Shown here piece after piece: positions 50,001 through 62,955 of a stretch of 64,000 nt of DNA. Location of the stretch: the NCBI RefSeq assembly GCF_024713945.1, contig NC_134682.1:434001-498000 (forward strand). Direction: 5' to 3'. The number at the start of each line of letters is the position of its first letter. Position 1 is the first letter of the stretch. This stretch comes from Dermatophagoides farinae. Lineage: Eukaryota > Arthropoda > Arachnida > Sarcoptiformes > Pyroglyphidae. Under the pieces are notes generated by a model. It saw only the letters and a program-made list of their open reading frames with translations, searched no databases and was not told where the DNA came from. Both the position numbers and the translations under genes were made by a program.

Positions 50001-53000
50001 GCAGCTGAATCTTCATCACGATGATGACTATGATGATGATGACTTCCTGTGAGTGTGTTTATAGATGATTTTGCATGTCAAAAAAAAAATCAGGTTCAAT
50101 CATCATCAAACAACATCGTAATCATAATCGACACAAATAATGATCATGTTGATAATGGTCATCATTATCATCATCATCATCATATATTCGGTAATTCTCA
50201 TTTATTTCTGTCAAAAAATACATTTATTTACCGTTATCCACACTCAGCGAGAAGCTAAGATGCAACAGGTAGATACACAATTTGATTTATTATTTAATCA
50301 AATAAAATAACCATAGTGAGATGGTGAACGAATAGGAAAAAAAATTAGAGTGCACTAGAACGAGATAATCTAGCTAAATCGAGAAAAATTCGACCCCTTT
50401 GATTCATATTTTTATTCTATCCTAGATGGATAATATCTATGTATGTACCTGGCACACATATTTACGATTAAATTCGACTATGACCAATCAACCTACCAAC
50501 CGAATGTTTGATTGACCAAACAGGTTGGTCAATTTATTCAACAAATTCAGGTTCACCTTTGTTGTTGTTGTTGTTGATATTGGTGATGGTGATGATAGCA
50601 ATGAAGAAGATGATGGTGTTCAATTTTTTCGATAATAATTAGGTGAAATTAGTTGTATACCGGACGAATAGATTGAATGAATGAATTGAAACTGTGTGTG
50701 TATGTATGTGTGTTGACCTATTCAACTATATAAATTATTTATCCATTTCGCTATATATCTATGCATCTCGGTCAAAGGAAGAAAAAAAAAGCAGCCAAAT
50801 GATGATGAACATGGACATGAACATGAACAATCAATCTTTGAATAAACAACAGGTAATAATATAACCAACAAACATACCGAAACATGAAAATGGATAAAGA
50901 ACCCCTTTTTTTGAACCTGTTTTTTTTTGTTGTTTTATTTATTTCAAAGCACGACATGATGATGAACCAGTGTGTGGTTACTACACGACGATGATGATGA
51001 TTATTTACTATATATCGATTTATTTACATAACACCACCATCGATCATCAGAAGAAGAAAAAAAAATTTATTTTCTGGTTAGTTTTTTTTCACCATCATCA
51101 TCATCATCTTTTTCATTCACGGCAAATGTGGATGAAGATGAGACATGAAAAAATTTAATTTATCCAATGATGATGATATCTTTCTCTCGTACAATATAAA
51201 AAAAACCATGAAGTATCATCATCATCATCATTAGATGGTGATCAACTTCTTTTTCAATCAAATGTTCGATATATCATTCATCAACAAGTGTGTGTGTCGG
51301 TTTTGCAAGGCTTGTATTTTCATTTAGATTCAATCTTTTTTTCCCTACATTCTGATGTGTCAATATTTTACAAATTTTGATAGTAATGTACATTCAAAAA
51401 AAAATTACATCTGATTAAACTTGAACATAAAGGTCATCGTACAATAATTACCTGGATTTTTGATTTAAAAATTTAGTGGCGTTTTTTTTGGGAAAAAAGA
51501 TTTTTTTTTCATTTGATGATTTTTTTTAATCAATTTAAAAAAAATACCGGCAAACTGATTCAAATGATTTGCAGAAATAAAAAAAAATTTGTTGTTGAAA
51601 ATGTCGTTGATCTTTTAAATTTCATCTAGAAATAAATATGGCACTTGGGTACAAAACTTAATAATTTTGTTTTGTTTGATTCACTTGTTGAATTGTCAAT
51701 TATGTCGCAATGGACATACACACACATAAACGGTCAGAACCGGCAGATATTTTGGAATAAAATCACAGAAACACACACACGCACACACAAACAAAGACAC
51801 CCAAAATCAACAGGCCAAGATTCTTGTCGGTGAAATTCAATTTGACAATTTATCAATTCATTTGAATGAGACGAGAAAAAAAAATTCTTTCATTTTTTTC
51901 CATTACAAATGTGAACATTATCGATAAAAGATCGTGGGCCAAATGTTTGGAGCCGGGATTGTTGTTGTTTTTTTTTCTCTTGACGAGAAACAACAAAGAG
52001 AACAAAAAAAAACGAAATGCAAAAAAGAGAATCAAATCAAACCAAACCAAAAAAAAAGTCCGATGTCTGTTATATGCCGCGAACTATATTTTGCAGCCAC
52101 CATTAATACCAACCAACCACTATCTTAATAATAAATCGTGAAAATATTTTCGGAAAAAGAGAAAAAAAAGAGAAGCCCAAAGAAAAAAAAATGTACAAAA
52201 AAAATGAAACGAAATTTCTCGACAATCTCTCTCAATTATTTTCATCTTTTTTTCGTCTCTCCATCAATGATGAAAGAGACTTTGTTCCCTTTTTTTTCTT
52301 CTTCTTCTTCTTTCACCAAACAAATATATGTTTTGGGCCAACTTGTTGCTGTTGTAGCCACTTTTGGATATATTGTAGTAGTCGACGATAATGTGTGTGT
52401 GTGTGTGTGTGTGTATACAGGTGTGCGGCGAGCAACAGGTATTTATTTGAATCAATAAATTTTTTTCTATAAACAGGTGTGCTTCTGCCCAAATAAAAAA
52501 AAATTTTTTTCGCGCGCGGCATAATTTGCACGATGATCAGATCAAAATTCTAACAAAAAAAAAAAATCAAATTTGAGTTTTTGAATCAAAGTGAAAAAAA
52601 TGAAACAAAAAAAGTGCGTGCGCGCGAAAAAAATTTTTTTTTTTACGGACTGATTATTATGAATGATGAACATGAAAGGGTACTTTGTTTTTCATGGGAA
52701 ATCAAATTCAAATTTGAAATTGATCAGAATCAATCAATAGCTTGTTTGTGTGTGCGTGTGTTTAGGTTTTATTTTTATATGGGAAAAAAAACCCGATCAC
52801 ATGACTGTGATCGGAGATTATTTTATGATAATAATCGACTTTTTCTTTCACTTTTTACGTGGAAATGGATCAAACAAAAATTTCCATTGAACAATGATTA
52901 GGTTCATTTCTTTCAAATGACATTTAAGGTAATTTGATTTGATCTTTTTTTTTGTTTTTTTTTACTTTTGATCTAATTCTTGGAATCGCAATTATTAATC

Positions 53001-56000
53001 GTATTTGGTTGTATTGAAACAACGAGGAAAAAATTTGCTTTCCATATTTTTTTGTTGTTTTATTCACTCATTCATTCCTAAATGGTCAATCAAGTCAATG
53101 ACCACCCAAGATTATTGAATGATATAACCATGTGTGTGTGTGTGTGTGCGATAGAAAAAAAATCGTTGAACCAAATCTTATGTCAATAGATCAAGTATGT
53201 CGTTTTGGCCATTTCAAATAGAATCCATTCACAATTTACATTGAATACAGACGAATTTTTCAAAAAAGTGTCCAATAATCGCTAAACTAAATGACAACCT
53301 ACACACACATTGAAAAACAAAAACAAAAAAAAAACAATCAAGATTCGATGAATGGACATATGACATTTACTTTTGACAGAAACAAACAACAACAAAAGCA
53401 AAATTATTTACAAATCGATGGCCTAGAGATAAATGATCAATAATAAAGAAAAAAAATTGTAACGGCGGAAAAAAAACTAGTAAAAAACATCTTGAAGTAA
53501 TGAATGAATTTATGTAAAAAAATGCAAATATTTCAACAAACAGAGTAGAGAAGTATTGGTAAACTTACCAGTTTTTTTCATCTTCTTTCTTGAAATATGA
53601 CCATTGAACATTAAATAAAATAATAATCATTAAACCAGATCGAAGCAAAAAATCAAACAAAAAAAGAAGAAAAAAAGGAATCCAAATGGAATACCCAAAA
53701 ATAGAATCGAAATTACTTTTCTTCTTCATTTTCATTATCATCATCACTGTTATTGTTATCGCCATATAGAAAGTTATTGTCATTATTCAAGTTGTAGTTG
53801 GTGATTATCATTCCACCATCCGTTGTGTTTTTTTTCGTTGGTTATATTCATACATATTTTGCTGTTGTTCCAAATTGCCATTTTTTTTGTGTTGTGCGCC
53901 CAAAAAAAAAATTTTTTTGCATCGATAGATGGATTGCTGCTATTTGCATATAAGCCGGCACAAATTCAATAGATATATAAGAAAATTATTGATGATGATT
54001 GGTACACACGCACACATAAATATTGATGTGTGGGCCATTCACTATATATCATTGTGAATCGGTCAAAATCTTTACATTTTTTTTTTTTTTTTTTGGTCGC
54101 CTTTTTGTATTTATCGTGGCATTGTTATTGTTGTTGTTGTTGTTGTTGTTATTATTATTGTTATTGGTATTTATTCATTCATTCATCGACAAAAAAAAAA
54201 TCATCAACCACAGCTATAGTGAACGATTGAATTCAATTGAATTGAATTGAATGAATGAATGAATGTTTGCCATTTAGTCATTCATTTGGCCACAATTTTC
54301 TTTTTCTTTTTTTTATTATTTATCATCATAACAATCATCAATAGCCATAAATGATCAATAATGATAATTTTATTAGAGGCCGATCAACAACAACGATGAC
54401 GACCGATTGTGTGTCCACCATGTGTGTATGATGTTTATCATTTGATATTTTGGTTTTTTTTTCATTGAACCACAACATACAACCAACCATCATCATCATC
54501 ATCGACAATCGATTGATCGATGGAACCAATTTTGATTGATCAATCGATTGTGTTCCAGTTTTTTTTACTTCTTCTTCTTCATTTTTTTTTGTTCTGAATT
54601 TTTCTTTTCTCGGTTGTCGTGAATGACAGAATTTTTTTTCTTCTTGCTGTATTTCCGCTAAGTTATGGGACAACAACGACGACATGAACAAACTAGAGGC
54701 CAATCTGATATGTTATCTATCGATCTATCTATTGAACAATAAATTTCAACAAATAGTTTCAGGTATTTTTTTTCGCTATCTTTCTTTTTGTTTTTTTTTG
54801 TTTTTAATTGAAACTTTTCACCCATTAAAACATTATTATCATCGTAACGAAATTAGTCATCCAGAAATTTTTGACAAAAAAAAATTTTTTTTCTCATTTT
54901 CACCATCGACATCGATATGATCATTGATTGAAAGATGAATTTGAATGTCCCATTTTTTTACATAATTAATTTCAAAATTCTCAAATTTTAATTCGTGAAA
55001 ACAAAAAAAAAATTTCTCTCGTCAAATCATTAACAAATATTGATGATAATGATGATGATGCAACATTATCATCATTATCGTCACTTACCATCATGATGAT
55101 GATGATGATGATGTAGTGATAATCAAAAGAAATGAAAAAAATGGACAAATCAAATTAGCATTTTTTTCCATAAATTTTGACTGGAACAAGTGTCGTTTTT
55201 TTTTCTTGTTTTTTTTCTCGTTGTTTATGATCAACAACAAAATATTTCGTCATCGTAGTGAACGTCGTCAATAGTTTTGGATCAAAAAAAAAAAAAAAAT
55301 ATAAATTCGACAGCAACAAGTTTGTAATTGATAGCCATTTCAATTAGCATTTTTTTTTCTTTCTAATCGATTTATGATGAATGTTGAGATTTTTTTTTGT
55401 TGTTGTTAAATTTTCACACACACAAAAAAACAAAATTCACTTTCGATTCTTTCAAACGTTGAAATCATTGATCTTGAACAATTGGCCATAATTGTAAATT
55501 GAAACAGAATTAAGATGTGTGTAGACAGTTTTTTTTTGATTCTGATGACTGTTCATTTTGAAACAAATGGCATGGCATCTTGATCGAGCACACACCTGCC
55601 AAATAATGATGATCATCATCATCATCATCATATGATAACGGCAAGTTTTGATGATGATGATGATGGTGATGATTTTAAATCTTAAATTTCACACCTGTAA
55701 TTGTCTTGTAATAAATTTTTTTTGTTTTTTACTTTGTTTCATTATTGTCAAGAAAGTGAAAAGAATTTTTTTTTTTTGTTTTTGTTTTTTTGTGATTCAA
55801 TTTCAACTACCCTTCATAGATATAATGTTTTCACATTTTCACATTTCGAAAATTTAAAATTTTTTTTTTATTCGAGCTGATTTCGTGATTGGCAAAATTT
55901 TTTTGTTTTGTTTTGTTTTCTTGCAAAACTAGGCTATCAGTCACAATACCATTATTCAGTTATGGTCGAATTGTTTCTTGCTCAAAACACTAATCATCTA

Positions 56001-59000
56001 TCATCGTCATTTGATCATTTGTCCTTGATTTAATTAAAAATTCCTTCGTTTTTTTTCGGCGTTTTTATCTCCCATTCATTTTGTTATATTGTTTCACACT
56101 GGCAATTTTTTTTTCGTTGATTTGTATTCAAGTGTGATTATTTTGATGAAAAATGACAATCAGTTTCATTTCATTTGTACATTGCCATTTCAATCAAATC
56201 GTCAAACTTTTTTTTTATTTGTTTGTGGACCATTGGACCATCTCATTTACAAATGATGGACATGCAAGGATAATCGTATATATTGGATTTTTTTTTTCTT
56301 TTTTGAAACATTGATCATCATCATTAAAGATGCACATAAGAAAATATCACAAATCACGAATCTGAGCCATCGATACTCGATTCATGTCCATTGAATGAAA
56401 ATGATATCATCAGCAATCAACAGGTAACATACTCGCACACACACATGCATAACAAAAACAAACATTTGATCATCTCACTATTATCTGTTTGTGCTTGTAG
56501 ATCTTTATGTTTTGTGTGTGTAGATTTTTGTTACTGTTATCGCCAGCATCATGATGATGATGATGATGAACTTAAAAAAATTTTTTTTGAAGAATTCAAC
56601 GATAACGAACGAAAAAATAGAAATAGAATTGTTTGTCATTTCAAGTGTATGGCAACAAATGAACAATCTAAAATCCACACACACACGCAAAATTGAATTT
56701 GATTGAATTTAATCCTAATAACAAAATAATGATTGACAGGACAAACAAAAAAAAACGATCTATGATGACTATCGAATCGATTCAAATTCAAAAATTTTTT
56801 TTCCATTCATTCAATGATGATTAGTTGGAATTTTGATCTTTTTTTCTACCCGAGGACACTCATCATCATTGATTCCGTTTTTTACTTTGGATTTTGTTTT
56901 GTTTTTCTTTTCGCTTGTCGAAAATCGATTGTGATTGATCGAGATCAAAACAGGTTGTAGTTGTTTAAGTTTTTCAAAATGGAATTGAATCGATTGATTT
57001 ATTGGTGCACAAAAACTTTTGTTTATTGATTGTAGCAGAAAAAAAACAACAACAACAACAAAATTTCAATTTTCAAGATTCGATTCATTACACAGCAAAT
57101 AGGAAGACAGATAGATATTGGAGGCAATTTTCTATCAATTTTCTTGGCTGAAAACGATTACATTTCGATGGTGATGATAAACAACAACAACAACAACAAC
57201 AAAACAAACGATTTTTTTTTATATCCAAAAAAATTATTTTTGTCCCTGTTTTATTATCGTCAAACTTTTGGATATTTTTTTTCCTTGCTGTGGAGGAAAT
57301 TGATCTAAATCAATGCAGTTGTCAGGTGTTTGGAATATACTAATATCAAACTTTGTCATTCACTTTAAATAGCAAAATTAAATCCAATTTTAATTGCATA
57401 AATTTATTGAAAAAACCGATGATGTCAAATGTCAAGACCAACGGCATCATCGGTGAATAAAATCAAGCTTGAGAAAAGATTCAGGTATTTTAATTTCTCT
57501 GAGTAATAGATTTTTTTTCCGGTTCTGTGTGCTATAAAAAAAAAATTTTTTTCCTTCGCATTTGACTTGAATTTATTTTGTTTATTTAATTTCTTTCGTT
57601 AGTTTTTGAACCAAATCCATTGGCCATTGACCGTATAAGACGATCACACAAGTTCGTCATGACAACACAACACAACCTGTGGATGATTTTTACCCTCGAT
57701 ATTTATGTTGCTTTCAGGTCATATGATGATGAAAAAGTTTGATGAACGAAAAAGAAAAAAAAAATTTTTTACACCTCGTAATCTTTGAATTGCTTTCCAT
57801 TCGAAAACAAATTCAAATTCCAATTTCAACATTGTTTGATTAACATTGAGAATTTGCATTGGTTTGTTTTGTTTTTTTTCACAAACTTTTTATGTGGACG
57901 TTCAAATCACAACAAAAAAAATTAGATTGTTTTCACAATGTATAAACAAACTATTCGTCGATTCCAAATGCAACAATTGATCATTTTTTCTTCCTAAATT
58001 AATAATTGGTACAATCGAATTGTATTGGTGAATAACTTCATTCACTTGATAGAATCAGGTCATCATCATGATCGGGTCATATCATAGATTCGGCCCTCAA
58101 TAAATGTTTTCATTTTTTTTTCTTTTGTTTCGTTCTTTTTTTTTACTGGTTTGTTGTTCTTACCTGGATACCTGGTCAAGTTTTTGTTGTTGTTGTTGTT
58201 GCTGCTGCTGTAATTCATCAATAAATTCACATTCATCAAACCTTTTCTTTTGGTTATGATAAAGAAGAAGAAATTATTATTATTACTGCCATCGGGAAAT
58301 GTTATTTTACATCTTCGTTCTTTTTCCATCACCATCATCATCATTTTTATACTGACCATCCATCCATCCACTATACTGGCCAGAAGCAACACACATCGTT
58401 TGTTTTTGTTTTTAATAAGAATCAATGTTTTTTTTTATTATCATTATTATTATGGCTATTATCAATATTATACTTCGAAATTAATAAAAAAAAATAGTTG
58501 TTATTGATTGGTATTCAGTTTAGTAGGTCTTATTTGGTCATTCGAATTCAACCTGATGATGATGATGATGACGATGATTCAACAGGTATTTTTCACCTTT
58601 TTTCAAGAGTGTATCACATGATTTAAATCTTTAAGTTTTTTGAATTATTATAATAATCCAATGTGTTATATTAATGTTGAAAAAAAGCCAAAAAAATTTG
58701 TCATTGATAATCATATATCATTTTGGTTTTTAAAATCATCAAAAAAATTGTCTAGACTTATGGATAAACTAGAAATAGAAATTTTTTCTTCCCTTTTTTT
58801 TCATTCATTCCATCATCATTCATATATTTTGTAATATGCAATAAATTCAAAGGAAACCTAAAACTCAATGATGATGATGATGATGAAGATAATTTATCCA
58901 CATCATCATCATTCAGTCATCAAAATCAAATTATTCAATATCCAGTTTTGACATATTTGATTTAGTTTTCATTTCATCTGTCCATTTTTTTTGTTTATTC

Positions 59001-62000
59001 GATATTCATAATCATCATCTATCTTACTTTTTTTTTGGAGTAATCGTTTTTTTTCAAATTATGGTTGCAGTTTAATCATGAATAATATCAAATTTTTTGT
59101 TTCTCATGCCATCAAGATGTTGGTTGTTGTTGCATTTGAAACACATTAATTATCGAGGATTTTCAAAGGTTAATCACACACAGAAAAAAAGATGACATTT
59201 TTTTTTGAAATTGATAATCATCAAAACATCGTTCGAAACTTCCGTTGTCGGATTCAATATTACATGGCCACATACATAATTAACACTTTCAATGATCCAA
59301 TGTTATATATCATTTACTAATATTTGCCATTCATAAAGAACCGACGCCTAGTATTTATTTATGTCCCGGTTTTTATTCCATTTTATTCAAACATTGACAA
59401 ATAACAGAGCGAATCAAGAGAATAGGAAAAATTGAAAAAAAACTTGGCCCAAATTGTTGGATAATAACGTATTAATTTCCATTGACATTACAAGGGGATG
59501 CTTATGTATATGATGATGATGATGATGATGATGGCTTTCATTTCATTTCAATTCATTTTTTTTCATCTGTAAATATGACAAGTATCTGTTGGACCAACGA
59601 ACGAAATCAATCACCATTTAGATTGAGATCTAGGGCCAAATATTTATTTTATCAACAACTGAAAGGCCCAGCAAAAAAAAAATTATCGTTATCATCATCA
59701 TAATAACGATATAATTTAATAATCCTTATGACACCATTTATTTATTTTTTTTTTTTTTTGGCTCAGATGTTATAAATGCCGATTGATGATTTTGATCACT
59801 TTGATTTTTTTTCCTGATTTATGTTGCCCCGTTATTTTTTTTTATCTTCATTTCTTCCACAAAACTGCTAATCGAAACGAAACGAAGTTGGAGAAAGAAT
59901 GAAAAAAAAACTGGACCAATCGATTTTTGACTGACCAATTGATCAGTTGATGAACAACAAAAAAAATTTGCGGATTTTACGGATTAGATTATTATATAGG
60001 TTACTGATTTTTTTTCCTTGAAATTTTTATTTTTATTTTCTTCTTTGCATCACAATCCAAATCTCCAAATATCAACAAACACAAACACAGACACAGACAA
60101 TGCAAGTGTGAATGGATGCCATCAAATTTAAATCATCAAATCGTCACTAAAAGAAAAATGGACACGCCTAATGATGATTCGGTTTGTGTGTGTGTGAAAG
60201 ATGATCCAATCAAGAAAAGAAAAAGAAAGTTAAATTCAATGGAATGAAATGTGATTTTCATTATTTTTTTCCCGTCAATGAAATAAAAAAAAGGGTTCCG
60301 CACCCAAAATTGTTTAATTCAATTTTAATTTACTTTCTTATTCGTCGGTCCATTCGTTCGTTCATTCATTCATTCATTTGTCCAAATGAACATTGAATGG
60401 TGGGATACAAGATGAATGAGGAAAAAAAACCGCAAAAAAAGTCTGAATCTTTTTTTTTAATTTGAAATCCAAAACAAACACACACTGACTGTATGGATCA
60501 AATGATGTTACACAAATCGATAAATCGTGTCTGGGCGTTTTCTGTAAACCCGAAAACTTTTTTTTTCCTGAAACAATTTCCAACCATTTGATGATGACAC
60601 GAACCAATTTCATATTTTTTTTTTTTTTTTTTGGTTTCTGACGTTTTTTTTTCTCTAATAGATTTATCGATCATTCATCAAAGAATTTGATTTGAAACCA
60701 TTTTCTTTTTCTGCCTCAATATTTTTTCCGTTTTTTGTTGTTGTTGTTGTTGTTTCTGTAATGATGACCATAAATAAAGAAGAAAATATTAAATACTTGA
60801 ATGATGATTTATGTCCAGTTTATACCAGCCACGACTGTAACGTCATTTTGTTTTTTACCATCAGTAGCAGCAACGGCAATACCGACGAAAGAATGATTAG
60901 ACTTGTCAAAAAAAAAAAAAAAAGTTCATGATTTGGTCGATGCTGTTATTTGAAAAAAAACCGTCAAAACAAAACTAAATTATAGACTCATTAGACTGAA
61001 AACTACCATTCTTTCAATCCATTATGGAATCATCACAGTACAGACTTTCAACAAGTGGCAAGGTGGTTTAATTTTTGAAAATTTTTTTTTTGTTTAAAAA
61101 AAACACGAAAAAATTATCTTCAAATTTTCAGCCATAGACAGCCTTTAAATTTTAAAGTTTTTTTGTTTCATAATTTTTTTTTCGCTTGTACGTATTACGC
61201 ATTTATCGTGCACATAAAATGATGATGGTAAATTATCAAGAAAAAAAAATTGGTTTTTGAAGCAAAGAAAAAAAAACTACTACCAATTTTTTTTTGTACG
61301 TTAGTTACAAATTGTTCTGTACCTAAACATCAATCAACATGAAAAATACATACATTTTTTTTAGTTTTAAAACACTAAATTTAAAGCATCATTAAAAAAG
61401 ACAAAAATCCACCATCAACAGGTAATTGATGACTGATAATTTATATGGCAAAAGACATGTAACTTGTACTAAAATTGTACACTCAATTTAGTGATGATCA
61501 ATTTTGTGAATGTAAAAAAAATGTTTATTTCCATTGAAACAATTATCATCATTTTTTTTTTCTCTACAATGGTAGTTTTTTTTTGTCAAGAATTCCAGTT
61601 TGTAATCATTGGTGTGAAATCACACTATTAACTTGAAAAATAAATTGACAAGATTTAACATTCCCAAAACTGGATTCAGTTCATTCTATTAATCCATTTT
61701 TAATCCACAACACACAAATCCAACGACTGATTTGTTGTTGCCATCGTACAGTGATTGTAAATAATTTCTACCTGTATTGATAATATCGAAAAAGAATCAA
61801 ACATTCGATGTGTGTGTGTGATAGTAGATCAAATCAGAATGAATGAATTTGAACCTAATTTTTTTCTGTTGTTGTTGTTGTTGCTAAAATAATAGTGTTG
61901 TGTAACGTTTTTTCGATGGATGAAAATTATTTCAACGATGGCCAACAAGACGAGCCCAATCAATTAATCAAACAACAATATATATTACATATATGGGTAC

Positions 62001-62266
62001 AAAAGAACGAGATTAATGATTTCAATCTTTTTTTTCTGTTCGATTGCACTACATTTTGACATTGTTAAATTCGATTTTCTCACACACTTACATATAAACA
62101 CAGACAAAAGAAGCTAAAAAGAAAAATGATGAGTATAATAACAACACAAACTTGAGCTTCTCGTTGGTTGATATATTGATTTTTTTTCTCGTTGTTGTTG
62201 TTTTTTGGAAATTCTCCACCTATACTCAATGATATGGAGACAAAGGACCAGAAAAAAAAGACTGAA

Positions 62267-62277
62267 AAAATGGCGGC
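62267..62277 (+). promoter_or_regulatory. YY1-type element AAAATGGCGGC
   Basis: A full match to the YY1 consensus AAnATGGCGGC in the gene-poor region. GC-rich octamers are rare here, so it stands out. In metazoan promoters this motif on the sense strand often lies just after a transcription start; no gene can be tied to it. Confidence 0.25.
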
Positions 62278-62924
62278 CACACCATTATCCATGATCATCA
62301 TTATTATCATCATTCTGAGATCATCATCATCATCATCATCAACTTGAACAATTTTTTTCAAAAAAAAAAAAAAAAAAAACAACCAGACACTACCATCTAC
62401 CTATTGATATTATCTATGGATATCCAACCTCGAAACAGAAAAACAGAAAGATTCATTCCAAGATGATGAAATGATGATCGTTTTTTTTCGTTGTTTTTGT
62501 TTTCCTAACGGTATTATATCCAGAAAAAAAATACTTTAAATATCCACCAAAAAAAAAAAAACACAATATCACAAACAATGAACGAACACCGTAAAGGGCA
62601 ATCATCATCGAATGATGAATGCATCATTTGTCATTGATGATGATGATGATCATCATCATCATTATCAAGATGCACACGCACAAACAAAAAAAAGGAGGAA
62701 CAAGTGAAAAAAAATTTTTTTTTGTTGTGAAAAAAAATACCCGGCTTCGATTATGTCCTACTAAAAATATACATCTTTTTTTCATCTTGAAGTTCGTTTT
62801 GGGCACACTTCTTTTGCTGTTATTATACATACAATGTTTGTATTTCTTTACAAAGCTCAACTGTGTAAATGTGTGTGTGAACTTTATTTATTTATTTTTT
62901 CGATTTTCAGAAGCTGCACATGAA

Positions 62925-62955
<31 letters not shown>

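Noticed and set aside
54338-54703. Minus-strand ORF with a Glu/Lys-rich stretch, possible small gene
   Set aside because: Ends in repeat-derived Met and His runs, has no homologue that I recognise and no clear splice or promoter context; overlaps a plus-strand candidate segment.
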